A stretch of 64,000 nucleotides of DNA, from positions 1 through 64,000 of the forward strand of contig JBPPNC010000033.1 of assembly GCA_051306365.1 (NCBI GenBank), read 5' to 3'. A program made the position numbers and the translations under genes. The notes beneath the pieces are model-generated. The model did not search any database and was not told the origin of the DNA. It worked only from the letters and a program-made list of their open reading frames with translations. Below are positions 1 through 9,678 of the stretch, in pieces (position 1 is the stretch's first letter; each line of letters opens with the position of its first letter). The DNA comes from Svornostia sp051306365. Its GTDB lineage: Bacteria; Actinomycetota; Thermoleophilia; Solirubrobacterales; Solirubrobacteraceae.

Positions 1-109
1 GGACCCGGCCCCGGCACCCACGCCGGCCCCCGCGCCGACACCTGCGCCGAGCACCCCCGCTCCGGGCGGCGCAGCGCCCGCGGGCGGCGCCACGCCGTCC
101 ACCGGCTGA
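1..109 (+). CDS. C-terminal tail of a Pro/Ala-rich protein (5' truncated by window edge)
   Basis: Reading from base 2, an open frame runs to a TGA at 107-109 with no stop. It encodes about 35 residues made almost only of Pro, Ala, Thr, Gly and Ser, in alternating PAPTPAP patterns. This is typical of a flexible low-complexity tail or a cell-wall-spanning linker at the end of a secreted or membrane protein. The body of the protein is outside the window, so no function can be given. It converges on the glycosylase gene, with 9 bases between the two stop codons. The frame could be chance in such GC-rich DNA, but its clean composition argues for coding. Confidence 0.5.
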   Translation, partial: DPAPAPTPAPAPTPAPSTPAPGGAAPAGGATPSTG

Positions 110-118
110 CGCCGACTC

Positions 119-697
119 CTAGGCCCGCGGCCGTGGGCGCGACACATGGCGGTTCCCCGCCACGGAGAACCTCCACCGCAGTTCGGTCGCCTTGGTGATG
201 CCGATCCGCGGCCCCGCGACGATGTCCGGGGCGTCCCAGCCGGCTGGCGGCGGACCGAGACGAATCGGGCCGCGTAGGACGTCCGTCGCGTTGCGATCGG
301 TGTCGAACCCGAGCGCCTGACTGAGCTTGCCCGGGCCCGAGCAGAGGTCGAAGTCCGTGCGAGCGGTCGCCCCGCGGCGCGCGCGCATGGCGTCGAGCCC
401 TGCCAGAGGTTCGAGGGCACGGATGAGCACGGCGGCACCGACGCCCTCCTCCTCCACCACGGCATTCAGGAGCGCATGGACGCCGTAGGACCGGTAGACG
501 TACCACACCCCGGGTGCGGCGAAGAGCGCCTCCGTGCGCGCCGTCCGGCCGACGTATGCGTGGCAGGCGGGCTCCGCCTCGTGGTAGGCCTCGGTCTCGA
601 CGATGACGCCCGTGCAGTCGCCCACCGTGACGGTGTGGCCGAGCAGCGCGGGCGCCGCGTCGACAACGGGAAGCGCGAGCGCCGCAGGCAGCCTCAC
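119..697 (-). CDS. aag: DNA-3-methyladenine glycosylase (AAG/MPG family)
   Basis: This is a base-excision repair enzyme that cuts the N-glycosidic bond of alkylated purines in DNA. The 192-residue protein has the usual length for bacterial AAG. Seen: ETEAY at residues 34-38 (its first Glu corresponds to the family's catalytic Glu), a RSYGVHALLN segment, CSGPGKLSQALG and the C-terminal GPRIGITKATELRWRF block. The GTG start at 697 was chosen because it overlaps the argH stop in a GTGA arrangement, giving translational coupling; the longer open frame to 781 only adds argH antiframe residues. It is the last gene of cimA-degT-argH-aag, and there is no metabolic reason for it to be there. Confidence 0.93.
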   Translation of the reverse strand: MRLPAALALPVVDAAPALLGHTVTVGDCTGVIVETEAYHEAEPACHAYVGRTARTEALFAAPGVWYVYRSYGVHALLNAVVEEEGVGAAVLIRALEPLAGLDAMRARRGATARTDFDLCSGPGKLSQALGFDTDRNATDVLRGPIRLGPPPAGWDAPDIVAGPRIGITKATELRWRFSVAGNRHVSRPRPRA

Positions 698-2052
698 TGC
701 AACGCGTCGCGCGCGGTGGCCAGCTGCTCGCGCACGCGGGCCAGCGACGTGCCGCCCTCGGAGACCTTGCTCTCCAGCCACGAGGACTGGTGCAGGACCG
801 CTGCCACGCCGTCGTCGAGATGCTCACTGTGGGCCAGCAGCTCGTCGGCGGAGAAAGACGAGAGGGCACGATCGTTCTCGACCGCGTCGCGGACGAGCCC
901 GGCCACGATGCCGTGGCACTCGCGGAACGGCACGCCACGCTTGACGAGCAGGTCTGCGAGGTCGGTGGCCGCGATGAGCTCGTCGGCCGCGGCTTCGCGC
1001 ATGCGCTCCGCGTGGAAGGTCGCCGTGCTCATCATCCCGTTGGCGGCGCGGAGCGACAGCTGCACGGTGTCGACGGCGTCGAACAGGTGCTCCTTGTCCT
1101 CCTGCAGGTCCTTGTTGTAGGTCAGCGGGAGCGCGTGCATGACGCCGTGGAGCGCCGCCATGTGGCTCACGACCCGAGGGGCCTTCGCGCGCAGCAGTTC
1201 GGCGGCGTCGGGGTTCTTCTTCTGCGGCATGATCGACGAGCCGCTGCTCCACGCGTCGCTCATCGTCACGAAGCCGAACTCCTCGCTGCTCCAGATTACG
1301 AGTTCGGAGCCCAGACGCGACAGATGCGTGGCGCAGACGCTCAGCGCGTGCAGGAGGTCGAACGCGAAGTCGCGGTTGGAGACTGCGTCGATCGAATTCG
1401 GCGAGACGGCCTCGAAGCCCAGCTCGCGGGCGACAAGCGTGCGGTCGGTGTCGAAATTCACGCCCGCCAGCGCGCCGGCGCCGAGTGGGAGTACCGCGGC
1501 CTCATCGGAGGCGAAGCGCAGGCGCTGGCGGTCGCGCAGCAGCATCCAGACGTACGCGAGCAGGTGGTGCGACAGGTAGACCGGCTGCGCACGCTGCAGG
1601 TGCGTGTAGCCTGGCAGCGGCCAGTCGAGATGCGCCTCGGCGACGTCGACGATCGTCTCGGCCAGTTGTTGGACGAGCTCGGCGGTCGCGTGGGCCTCCT
1701 CGCGGACGAACAGGGAGAGATCTGTGACGACCTGGTCGTTGCGCGACCGCGCGGTGTGCAGCTTGCCGCCGACGCGCCCGACGATCTCCGTCAGGCGGCG
1801 CTCGATGGCCATGTGGATGTCCTCGTCGCCGCCATCGAAGTCGAACATGCCGCCCTCGAGCTCGGCGGCCACGGCGTCCAGACCGCGGAGGATCTCGTCG
1901 CGTTCGTCCTCCCCGAGGATCTCCTGCGCCGCGAGCATCTCCGCGTGCGCCTTGGACTGCGCGATGTCGTGGGGCCACAGCCGACGGTCATAGCCCAGGG
2001 AGGTGTTCAGCTGCTGGAAGACGGGGTCCTGCGGGAGCGAGAAGCGCGACAT
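694..2052 (-). CDS. argH: argininosuccinate lyase
   Basis: This catalyses the last step of arginine synthesis, argininosuccinate to arginine plus fumarate, in the cytoplasm. The 452-residue protein belongs to the fumarase/aspartase superfamily. The signature GSSIMPQKKNPD is intact about 60 percent along, and the N-terminal TARSRNDQV block that binds substrate is present. The ATG start at 2052 lies 4 bases after the DegT aminotransferase stop. The stop overlaps the aag start. argG and the end of argD lie about 60 kb away in this window, so arginine genes are split here rather than in one arg operon. Confidence 0.97.
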   Translation of the reverse strand: MSRFSLPQDPVFQQLNTSLGYDRRLWPHDIAQSKAHAEMLAAQEILGEDERDEILRGLDAVAAELEGGMFDFDGGDEDIHMAIERRLTEIVGRVGGKLHTARSRNDQVVTDLSLFVREEAHATAELVQQLAETIVDVAEAHLDWPLPGYTHLQRAQPVYLSHHLLAYVWMLLRDRQRLRFASDEAAVLPLGAGALAGVNFDTDRTLVARELGFEAVSPNSIDAVSNRDFAFDLLHALSVCATHLSRLGSELVIWSSEEFGFVTMSDAWSSGSSIMPQKKNPDAAELLRAKAPRVVSHMAALHGVMHALPLTYNKDLQEDKEHLFDAVDTVQLSLRAANGMMSTATFHAERMREAAADELIAATDLADLLVKRGVPFRECHGIVAGLVRDAVENDRALSSFSADELLAHSEHLDDGVAAVLHQSSWLESKVSEGGTSLARVREQLATARDALQ

Positions 2053-2056
2053 GTCC

Positions 2057-3172
2057 TCATCCTTCCAGGACGACGCGCAGCGCCTCCCCCACGCGCGCGA
2101 CCTGGCCCTCGGTCATGCGGGGGAAGAAGGGCAGCGCGACCGATCGGGCGGCGACGTCCTCGCACACGGGGAACTCGCCTTCGCGGTGGCCGAAGCGCTC
2201 GCGGTAGAAGCTCATGAGGTGGATCGCCGGGAGATACGGCTTGCTCTGGATGCCGCGCTCGCGCAGCGCACGAATCGTCGCATCGCGGTCGACGCCATGC
2301 GGCAGTTGGACGACGAAGACGAACCATCCGCGCTTGGCGCCATCGTGGTCTTCGCAGGGCAGCGTGAGCCCCTCGATGCCCGCAAGCGCGTCGCGGTAGG
2401 CCGCAGCCACGCGGGCGCGGCCGGCGAGCATGTCGCCGAGCCGGTCGAGCTGCGCCAGGCCGATGGCACACGCGATGTCGGACAGGCGGTAGTTGAAGCC
2501 GAGGCGGTCGTGGTCGAGCCAGTCCATATCCGGCGCGCGGCCCTGGTTGCGCTCGGAGTCGATGCGCACTTTCATCTCCGGGTCGCCCATCGTGACGAGG
2601 CCGCCCTCACCGGTCGTCATCTGCTTGTTGGCGTAGAAGGCGAAGACCGCCGGGTCGCCGGTGGCGCCGACGAGTGTGCCGTCCGGGTGGAGGGCGCCGA
2701 GTGCCTCGCACGCGTCCTCGACGAGCGGCAGCCCGTGGCGGCGCAGGCCGGCGAGGTCCGCGGGCCAGCCGAAGATGTGCACCGGCAGGATCGCGGTGGT
2801 GCGGTCCGTGACCGCCGCGGCCGCCGCGTCGGGGTCGAGCGTGAGCGTGACCGGGTCGATGTCGGCGAAGACCGGCCTCGCACGTTCGAACAGGGCGACG
2901 TTCGCACTGGCGACGAACGAGAACGGCGACGTCACGACCTCGTCGCCGTCGCTGACCCCCACCGCCCGCAGCGCGAGGTGCAGGCCCGCGGTCCCGCTCG
3001 ACACCGCGCTCGCGCACGTGGCGCCGAGGCGGCCCGCGAAGGCCTCCTCGAAGGCCGGGACGCGCGGGCCGAGTGAGAGATGCCCGGACCGCAGCACCTC
3101 GATGACCGCGGCCTCCTCCTCGGGGCCGAGCACCGGCTGGGCGACGGGAATGACGTCGGGGACGACGTTCAT
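2057..3172 (-). CDS. DegT/DnrJ/EryC1-family PLP aminotransferase
   Basis: This PLP-dependent sugar-type aminotransferase has 371 residues, the standard length. Seen: an SSGTAGLHLAL cofactor-phosphate segment near residue 60, LVEDACEALGA with the PLP-pyridine Asp, and YANKQMTTGEGG containing the Schiff-base Lys. These are classical markers of enzymes that aminate keto-sugars for cell-surface polysaccharides. The ATG at 3172 was chosen because it overlaps the cimA stop (ATGA); the open frame continues upstream only as cimA antiframe. The location between cimA and argH is unexpected: no sugar-nucleotide genes are nearby. It could be a surface-glycan enzyme or could act on an amino-acid-derived ketone; the sequence does not decide. 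Confidence 0.88.
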   Translation of the reverse strand: MNVVPDVIPVAQPVLGPEEEAAVIEVLRSGHLSLGPRVPAFEEAFAGRLGATCASAVSSGTAGLHLALRAVGVSDGDEVVTSPFSFVASANVALFERARPVFADIDPVTLTLDPDAAAAAVTDRTTAILPVHIFGWPADLAGLRRHGLPLVEDACEALGALHPDGTLVGATGDPAVFAFYANKQMTTGEGGLVTMGDPEMKVRIDSERNQGRAPDMDWLDHDRLGFNYRLSDIACAIGLAQLDRLGDMLAGRARVAAAYRDALAGIEGLTLPCEDHDGAKRGWFVFVVQLPHGVDRDATIRALRERGIQSKPYLPAIHLMSFYRERFGHREGEFPVCEDVAARSVALPFFPRMTEGQVARVGEALRVVLEG

Positions 3173-4773
3173 GTGCGAGCGGGGCGCGCTGCGGCCACCT
3201 GCGCGACGTCCGCGCGGCCCGGCTGCATCGGGTGCTCGAGCGAGTCGACCAGCGCCTGCCACGACGCCTCGATGAGGTTCGTCGAGACGCCGATGGAGCC
3301 CCATGTCTCGGCGCCGTCCGAGGCATCGACGAGCACTCTGATGCGGGCATCCGAGCCCTTCGTCTCGTCCAGGATGCGGACCTTGAAGTTCACGAGCTCG
3401 ATGTCCGCGAGGTGCGGATGGCGCTCGGTGATCGCGCCGCGCAGCGCGGCGTCGAGCGCGTGGACCGGGCCGTTGCCCTCGGCCGTGTGGACGTAGCGCT
3501 CGCCGTCGGCCCACAGCTTGATCGTGGCCTCGGTCTGCACCTTGCCGTCCTCGCGCTTCTCGATGATCACGCGCCAGCTCTCCAGGGTGAAGAGCGGGTC
3601 GTACTCGCCGGACTCGCGGCGCATGAGCAGCTCGAACGACGCGTCGGCCGCCTCGAACTGGTGGCCGTCGTGCTCGAGTTCCTTCACGCGCTCGATGACA
3701 CGGGCGGCCGCGGCGTCGTCGACGGCCAGTCCGGCTTCCTCGGCCTTCTCGACGACCGTGGCCTTCCCGGCGAGCTCGCTGACGAGCAGGTCGCGATGGT
3801 TACCCACGAGCGCGGGGTCGACGTGCTCGAAGGTGGTGGCGTCCGCGCGGACGCCCGCGACGTGCAGGCCGCCCTTGTGCGCGAACGCGTTGCGGCCCAC
3901 GAACGGCTGGTTGGGATCGGGCGCGACGTTCAGGAGCTCGTCGACGTAGTGCGCCGTCTCGGTCAGACGATTCAGGTGCCCGGCGGGCAGCGCCTCGTAG
4001 CCCATCTTCAGCTCGAGATTGGCGATGATCGAGATCAGGTTCGCGTTGCCCGTGCGCTCGCCGATGCCGTTGATCGTGCCCTGCACCTGACGGGCGCCGG
4101 CGTCGACGGCCGCGAGCGAGTTCGCCACGCCGCACTCGCAGTCGTTGTGGCAGTGGATGGCGATGCGGGTGCGCTCGCCAAGCTCGTCGACCACCCGCGC
4201 GGTGGCGGCGGCGATCTGGTGCGGGAGCGACGAGCCGTTCGTGTCGCACAGCGCGAGCGTCTCGGCGCCCGCCTCGGCGGCGGCGTGCAGGCAGCGCAGC
4301 GCGTAGGCCTCATCGTCACGCCACGCGTCGAAGAAATGCTCGGCGTCGTAGACCACGCGTTTGCCCTGCTCGCGCAGGAACGCCACGGACTCGGCGATCA
4401 TCGAGAGGTTCTCCTCGCGGTCGACGCGGACGACCTTCTCCAGGTGCAGCCCCCACGTCTTGCCGACGATGGTGCAGACCGGGGCGAAGCTGTCGACGAG
4501 CACGCGCAGCGCGGGATCGTCGGGCGCCGCCACGTCACGGCGGCGGGTCATCCCGAACGCGGCGATCTCGGCGTTGACGAACGACTCGCGCGCGAGGAGC
4601 GCGAAGAGCTCCTCCTCCTTCGGATTCGACGCCGGGAAGCCGGCCTCGATGAGGTGCACGCCGAGCTCGTCGAGCTTGTGTACGACGCGCAGCTTCTCAG
4701 CCGCGGTCAGCGACATCCCCTCACCCTGCATGCCATCACGCAAGGTGGCGTCGTAGAGCTGGATCTGGGTCAT
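3169..4773 (-). CDS. cimA: citramalate synthase (CimA, LeuA-like)
   Basis: This condenses pyruvate and acetyl-CoA to (R)-citramalate, the entry to the threonine-independent isoleucine pathway. The 534-residue protein has the DRE-TIM barrel start LYDATLRDGMQGEG, the metal-binding HCHND motif near residue 208, NGIGERTGNA, and a C-terminal LeuA-type allosteric domain. The QGEG opening and overall layout match CimA rather than the leuA-type protein, which is present separately at 11.4-13.0 kb. A GAAGGAG Shine-Dalgarno precedes the ATG. It lies after ilvE across a 121-base gap with a strong hairpin. Downstream, degT overlaps by 4 bases. Homocitrate synthase is the main alternative, but the operon context favours CimA. 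Confidence 0.92.
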   Translation of the reverse strand: MTQIQLYDATLRDGMQGEGMSLTAAEKLRVVHKLDELGVHLIEAGFPASNPKEEELFALLARESFVNAEIAAFGMTRRRDVAAPDDPALRVLVDSFAPVCTIVGKTWGLHLEKVVRVDREENLSMIAESVAFLREQGKRVVYDAEHFFDAWRDDEAYALRCLHAAAEAGAETLALCDTNGSSLPHQIAAATARVVDELGERTRIAIHCHNDCECGVANSLAAVDAGARQVQGTINGIGERTGNANLISIIANLELKMGYEALPAGHLNRLTETAHYVDELLNVAPDPNQPFVGRNAFAHKGGLHVAGVRADATTFEHVDPALVGNHRDLLVSELAGKATVVEKAEEAGLAVDDAAAARVIERVKELEHDGHQFEAADASFELLMRRESGEYDPLFTLESWRVIIEKREDGKVQTEATIKLWADGERYVHTAEGNGPVHALDAALRGAITERHPHLADIELVNFKVRILDETKGSDARIRVLVDASDGAETWGSIGVSTNLIEASWQALVDSLEHPMQPGRADVAQVAAARPART

Positions 4774-4817
4774 GGGCGCGACTCCTTCAGGCTAGGTGAT
4801 CGGCAGGAACTCGGGAA

Positions 4818-4851
4818 AGGCGGCATGAGCGCGTGCGCGCTCAGGCCGCCT
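4818..4851 (-). terminator. strong hairpin between ilvE and cimA (terminator or attenuator)
   Basis: On the minus strand the two 16-base arms AGGCGGCCTGAGCGCG and CGCGCTCATGCCGCCT pair with a single mismatch around a 2-base turn. TTTCCC follows. It lies 44 bases after the ilvE stop and 45 bases before cimA. It is either the intrinsic terminator of the leu-ilvE transcript, with the poor T-run common in GC-rich genomes, or a partial terminator lowering read-through into cimA. Confidence 0.65.
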
Positions 4852-4894
4852 GCCGAATTCGCCGAAACACCGTGGCCGTGCCCATGACTGCCTC

Positions 4895-5830
4895 TCAGGC
4901 TACCTCGGCGGAGACCGGGACCGGATCGAGCCAGTCGCGATAGCGGGCGTCGCGCCCATACAGGGCGTCCTCGAAGACCTTCTGGATCGCCACGGTGACC
5001 TCGCCGGGGCGGCCGGTGCCGATCGTGTGGTCGTCTACCTCGCGCACGGGCACGAGCTCCGCGGCGGTGCCGCTCATGAACACCTCGTCGGCGAGGTACA
5101 CCGACGCGCGCGACATGTCGTGTTCGATGATCTCGAACCCGAGGTCGCGAGCGATGGTCATGACCGCGTCACGGGTGATCCCGTTGAGGATCGAGGTGGC
5201 CAGCGGCGGCGTGTAGATCTTGCCGTCGCGCACGATGAAGATGTTCTCGCCCGAGCCCTCGCAGACGTTGCCGCGCTCGTCGAGGAGGATCGCCTCCTCG
5301 TAGCCGGCCTTCTGGACCTCGATCTTCGCGAGCACGCTGTTGAGGTACTGCCCGCCGGCCTTGGCCTGCGGGATGAGCGACTGCGAGCTGATGCGCCGCC
5401 AGGACGAGACCTTCGCGCGGATGCCGCTGCGCTTTCCCTCCTCACCGAGGTACGCGCCCCACTCCCAGCACGCGATCATCACGTCGACCGGCGCCTCGAG
5501 CGGGTAGAGCCCCATCTGGCCGTAGCCGCGGAAGACGAGCGGGCGGATGTAGCACGAGCGCAGCCCGTTGCGTGCGACGACCCGGTTCGAGGCGTCGCGA
5601 AGCTGCTCGCGCGTGAACGGGATCGGCATGTAGTAGAGCTCGGCCGACTTGAAGAGCCGGTCGACATGCTCGGCGTGTCGGAACACCGCCGGGCCGATCT
5701 CCGTGTCGTAGCAGCGGACGCCCTCAAAGACCGACGTGCCGTAGTGCAGACCGTGCGTGAGGACGTGAACCTTCGCGTCGTCCCACGGGATGAGCTCGCC
5801 GTTCATCCAGATGAGATCCGCTTGCTGCAC
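4895..5830 (-). CDS. ilvE: branched-chain amino acid aminotransferase
   Basis: This transfers the amino group of glutamate to the 2-oxo acids of Leu, Ile and Val, the last step of all three pathways. The 311-residue fold-type IV PLP enzyme shows the catalytic Lys region SQSLIPQAKAGGQYLNS, the EAILLDERGNVCEGSGENIF block and LNGITRDAV, which are diagnostic for IlvE. The start is GTG with a GAGGAG ribosome site 6-9 bases upstream, 16 bases after leuB. It is the last gene of the leuC-leuD-SDR-leuB-ilvE run before a hairpin. Confidence 0.97.
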   Translation of the reverse strand: MQQADLIWMNGELIPWDDAKVHVLTHGLHYGTSVFEGVRCYDTEIGPAVFRHAEHVDRLFKSAELYYMPIPFTREQLRDASNRVVARNGLRSCYIRPLVFRGYGQMGLYPLEAPVDVMIACWEWGAYLGEEGKRSGIRAKVSSWRRISSQSLIPQAKAGGQYLNSVLAKIEVQKAGYEEAILLDERGNVCEGSGENIFIVRDGKIYTPPLATSILNGITRDAVMTIARDLGFEIIEHDMSRASVYLADEVFMSGTAAELVPVREVDDHTIGTGRPGEVTVAIQKVFEDALYGRDARYRDWLDPVPVSAEVA

Positions 5831-5846
5831 GTTCGCTCCTCGACGT

Positions 5847-6887
<1,041 letters not shown>

Positions 6888-6901
6888 GGCGGCCGAAGAC
6901 C

Positions 6902-7720
6902 CTAGCGGCGCCTGGGCACCCCGGTGCCCTTCGCGATGATCGCGTCGAAGACACGGGTGGGCAGGAGCGCCTTGGCCGCAAGCTGAGCCTTCGAGTCCGC
7001 GCCGACGACGTAGCGCGCCTTCGGCTTCTCGGCGGTGAGCGCCTTCTCGATGGCGGCGACCACCGTCGCCGGAGCCGATGCCTGCTTCTGGATGAACCGG
7101 ACGGTCTTGCGCATGCCCTCGACGTGACCGGAGTAGAGCTGCTGGTACTCGGGCGCCATCGCCGCGTTCGTCTCCTCGATCATCTCCGGCGCGGTCTGCC
7201 ACATGTCGGTGTCGATCGCGCCGGGTGCGACGAGCGACACGGGGATCCCCCACGGGCGCAGCTCCATGCGCAGCGCGTCGCCGATCGCCTCGAGGGCGAA
7301 CTTCGAGGCCGTGTACGCGCCCGTCATGGGCGTCGAGATGCGGCCGCTGACCGACGAGACGAACACGATCCGCCCGCCGGCCGCGCGGAGCTTGGGCAGC
7401 ACCGCCTTGGTGACGGCGACCTGCCCGACGACGTTGACCTCCAGTTGGCGCCGCAAATCCTCGGCGGTGAGCGCCTCGATCGGGCCCGCGACGACGATGC
7501 CCGCGTTGTTGACGACCGCGTCCAAGCGCTCGGGGAGGGCATCAGCCAGCGCCGCGACCCGGGCGTCGTCGGTGAGGTCGACGATGATCGGCGTGGTGCC
7601 CTGCGGAGCGTCGCCCTCACTGCGGACACCGGCGAACACCTGCCAGCCGAGCGCCACGAGGCGCTCGGCGGTGGACCGGCCGATGCCCCGAGACGTGCCG
7701 GTGACGAGGACGGAGGGCAT
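6902..7720 (-). CDS. short-chain dehydrogenase/reductase (classical SDR)
   Basis: This is an NAD(P)-dependent oxidoreductase of 272 residues. Seen: TGTSRGIG cofactor motif at residues 7-14, NNAG about residue 70, Ser in FVSSVSG and the YTASK active-site pair, and PGAID after the active site. The long C-terminus after residue 190 resembles SDRs acting on lipophilic or steroid-like substrates, but substrate cannot be read from sequence. Its ATG shares one base with the leuD stop (TGATG), and leuB follows 14 bases later, so it is co-translated with leucine genes. Whether it reduces a branched-chain intermediate or is a passenger is open. Confidence 0.9.
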   Translation of the reverse strand: MPSVLVTGTSRGIGRSTAERLVALGWQVFAGVRSEGDAPQGTTPIIVDLTDDARVAALADALPERLDAVVNNAGIVVAGPIEALTAEDLRRQLEVNVVGQVAVTKAVLPKLRAAGGRIVFVSSVSGRISTPMTGAYTASKFALEAIGDALRMELRPWGIPVSLVAPGAIDTDMWQTAPEMIEETNAAMAPEYQQLYSGHVEGMRKTVRFIQKQASAPATVVAAIEKALTAEKPKARYVVGADSKAQLAAKALLPTRVFDAIIAKGTGVPRRR

Positions 7721-8280
7721 CAGAGCGCCGTGGTGGTCGGACCGACGCGCTCCAACTCCCGTTCGTACATCTCGATCTCCTCTTCCCTGAGGAGCGTCAT
7801 CGCGATGTCGTCCAGGCCGTTGACGAGCCGGTGGTGGATCGCGTCCTCGAGCTGGAAGTCGGCCTCGCCGCCCGTCCAGCGGATCTTGCGGTTCGGCAGG
7901 TCGATCTCACCCTCGCCCGCGGCCGCGAGCGCGTCACAGACCGCCTGGTCGGCGACGATCGGCAGGAGCCCGATCTTCGTGCTGTTGCTGAAGAAGATGT
8001 CGGCGAACGACGGCGCGACGATGGCCTTGAAGCCGTAGTCCTCCAGTCCCCACGGCGCATGCTCGCGACTCGACCCGCAGCCGAAGTTCTCGCCCGTGAC
8101 GAGGATCGGGTTGGGCGGCAGATCCCAGCCCTCCTCCTTGGCCCAGTCGTAGAAGAGGAACTCCCCGAAGCCGGTGCGCTCCACCCGCTTGAGGAACTGC
8201 TTGGGCATGATCTGATCGGTGTCGATGTCGTCGCGGTCGAGGACCGAGACGTTGCCGCTGATGGTGGTGATGGGATCCAT
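7720..8280 (-). CDS. leuD: 3-isopropylmalate dehydratase small subunit
   Basis: This is the swivel-domain subunit that with LeuC isomerises 2- to 3-isopropylmalate, and probably citramalate to 3-methylmalate. Seen: DIDTDQIMPKQFLKR, NFGCGSSREHAPW and FADIFFSNSTKIGLLP, all core LeuD motifs. The length is 186 residues. The ATG at 8280 was preferred because a GGA lies 7 bases upstream; a TTG at 8286 that overlaps the leuC stop would add two residues. It overlaps the following SDR gene by one base. Confidence 0.96.
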   Translation of the reverse strand: MDPITTISGNVSVLDRDDIDTDQIMPKQFLKRVERTGFGEFLFYDWAKEEGWDLPPNPILVTGENFGCGSSREHAPWGLEDYGFKAIVAPSFADIFFSNSTKIGLLPIVADQAVCDALAAAGEGEIDLPNRKIRWTGGEADFQLEDAIHHRLVNGLDDIAMTLLREEEIEMYERELERVGPTTTAL

Positions 8281-8282
8281 GA

Positions 8283-9656
8283 TCAATTCCAGTCGCGAAT
8301 GTCGACGAAGCGGCCCTCGATGGCGGCCGCGGCGGCCATCTTCGGGCTGACGAGGTGCGAGCGGGCGCCGCGGCCCTGACGGCCCTCGAAGTTGCGGTTC
8401 GAGGTCGAGGCCACGCGCTCACCCGGCGCGGCGATGTCGGGGTTCATGCCCAGGCACATCGAGCAGCCTGCGACGCGCCAGTCGAAGCCGGCCTCGGTGA
8501 AGATCCGGTCGAGGCCCTCGTCCTCGGCCTGTTTCTTGACCTGCTGCGATCCCGGGACCACCATCGCGTTGACGTGCGACGCCACCTTGCGGCCCTTGAC
8601 GACCTCGGCGGCGGCGCGCAGATCCCCGATGCGCGAGTTCGTGCACGAGCCGATGAAGACGCGGTCGAGCGTGATCTCCCGGATCGGCGTGCCGGCCTGC
8701 AGGCCCATGTACTCCAGGGCGCGCTCGTCGCCGGCGTCCTGCGGGTCCGGAACGACGTCGGCGACGCCCGTGACCATGTCCGGCGTCGTGCCCCAGGTGA
8801 CCTGCGGGCTGATCGCGGCGACGTCGACGGTGATCTCGGTGTCGAACGTCGCGCCTTCGTCGGTGCGCAGCGTCCTCCAGTCCTCAACGCGCTCGGCCAG
8901 CGTGGAGCTGTCGAAGCCCGGGCGCTCGGTCTCGAACCACGCGAAGGTCGTGTCGTCCGGCGCGATCATGCCGGCGCGGCCGCCGCCCTCGATGGTCATG
9001 TTGCACATCGTCATGCGGCCCTCCATGGAGAGCCCCTCGATGACCGGGCCGGCAAATTCGACGACATGGCCGGTGGCGCCCGCGACGGTGATCTGACCGA
9101 TCGTGGCCAGGATGAGGTCCTTCGCCGTGACGCCGTAGCCCATCTCGCCGACGTAGTTGATGCGCATGGACTTCGGACGCGGCTGGACCAGGCACTGCGT
9201 GGCCAGCACGTGCTCGACCTCGCTCGTCCCGATGCCGAAGGCGAGCGCGCCGAACGCGCCGTGCGTGGCGGTGTGGCTGTCGCCGCAGACGATGGTCATG
9301 CCCGGCTGGGTGACGCCCAGCTCCGGGCCGATCACGTGCACGATGCCCTGCCGGAAGTTGCCCAGGCTGTAGACCGGGATCCCGAACTCCTCGCAGTTGC
9401 GCTCGAGCGTCTGGACCTGGACGCGGCTGAGCTCGTCCTTGATCTTGGCGGCGACGGGTGTGCCGTCGGTCGGCGTGTTGTGGTCGGCCGTGGCGAGCGT
9501 GCGGTCAGGGCGACGGACCTTGCGCCCGGCAAGGCGCAGGCCGTCGAACGCCTGCGGGCTCGTGACCTCATGGACGAGGTGCAGGTCGATCCAGAGCAGA
9601 TTCTCGGCCACCTCGTGGCGGGCCCAGAGCTTGTCGAACAGCGTGGTTGGCGTCAT
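8283..9656 (-). CDS. leuC: 3-isopropylmalate dehydratase large subunit
   Basis: This is the [4Fe-4S] aconitase-family subunit. The 457-residue protein has GDSHTATHGAFGALAFGIGT, the first cluster ligand in FIGSCTNSRIGDLR and the paired ligands in AGCSMCLGMNPD, plus SNRNFEGRQG near the C-terminus. It binds the cluster and substrate together with LeuD. The ATG has an AAGGA site upstream. It starts 22 bases after the XRE-cupin regulator, so both are probably on one transcript. Confidence 0.97.
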   Translation of the reverse strand: MTPTTLFDKLWARHEVAENLLWIDLHLVHEVTSPQAFDGLRLAGRKVRRPDRTLATADHNTPTDGTPVAAKIKDELSRVQVQTLERNCEEFGIPVYSLGNFRQGIVHVIGPELGVTQPGMTIVCGDSHTATHGAFGALAFGIGTSEVEHVLATQCLVQPRPKSMRINYVGEMGYGVTAKDLILATIGQITVAGATGHVVEFAGPVIEGLSMEGRMTMCNMTIEGGGRAGMIAPDDTTFAWFETERPGFDSSTLAERVEDWRTLRTDEGATFDTEITVDVAAISPQVTWGTTPDMVTGVADVVPDPQDAGDERALEYMGLQAGTPIREITLDRVFIGSCTNSRIGDLRAAAEVVKGRKVASHVNAMVVPGSQQVKKQAEDEGLDRIFTEAGFDWRVAGCSMCLGMNPDIAAPGERVASTSNRNFEGRQGRGARSHLVSPKMAAAAAIEGRFVDIRDWN

Positions 9657-9678
9657 CGGCGTTGGTCCTTCTCGGGGG

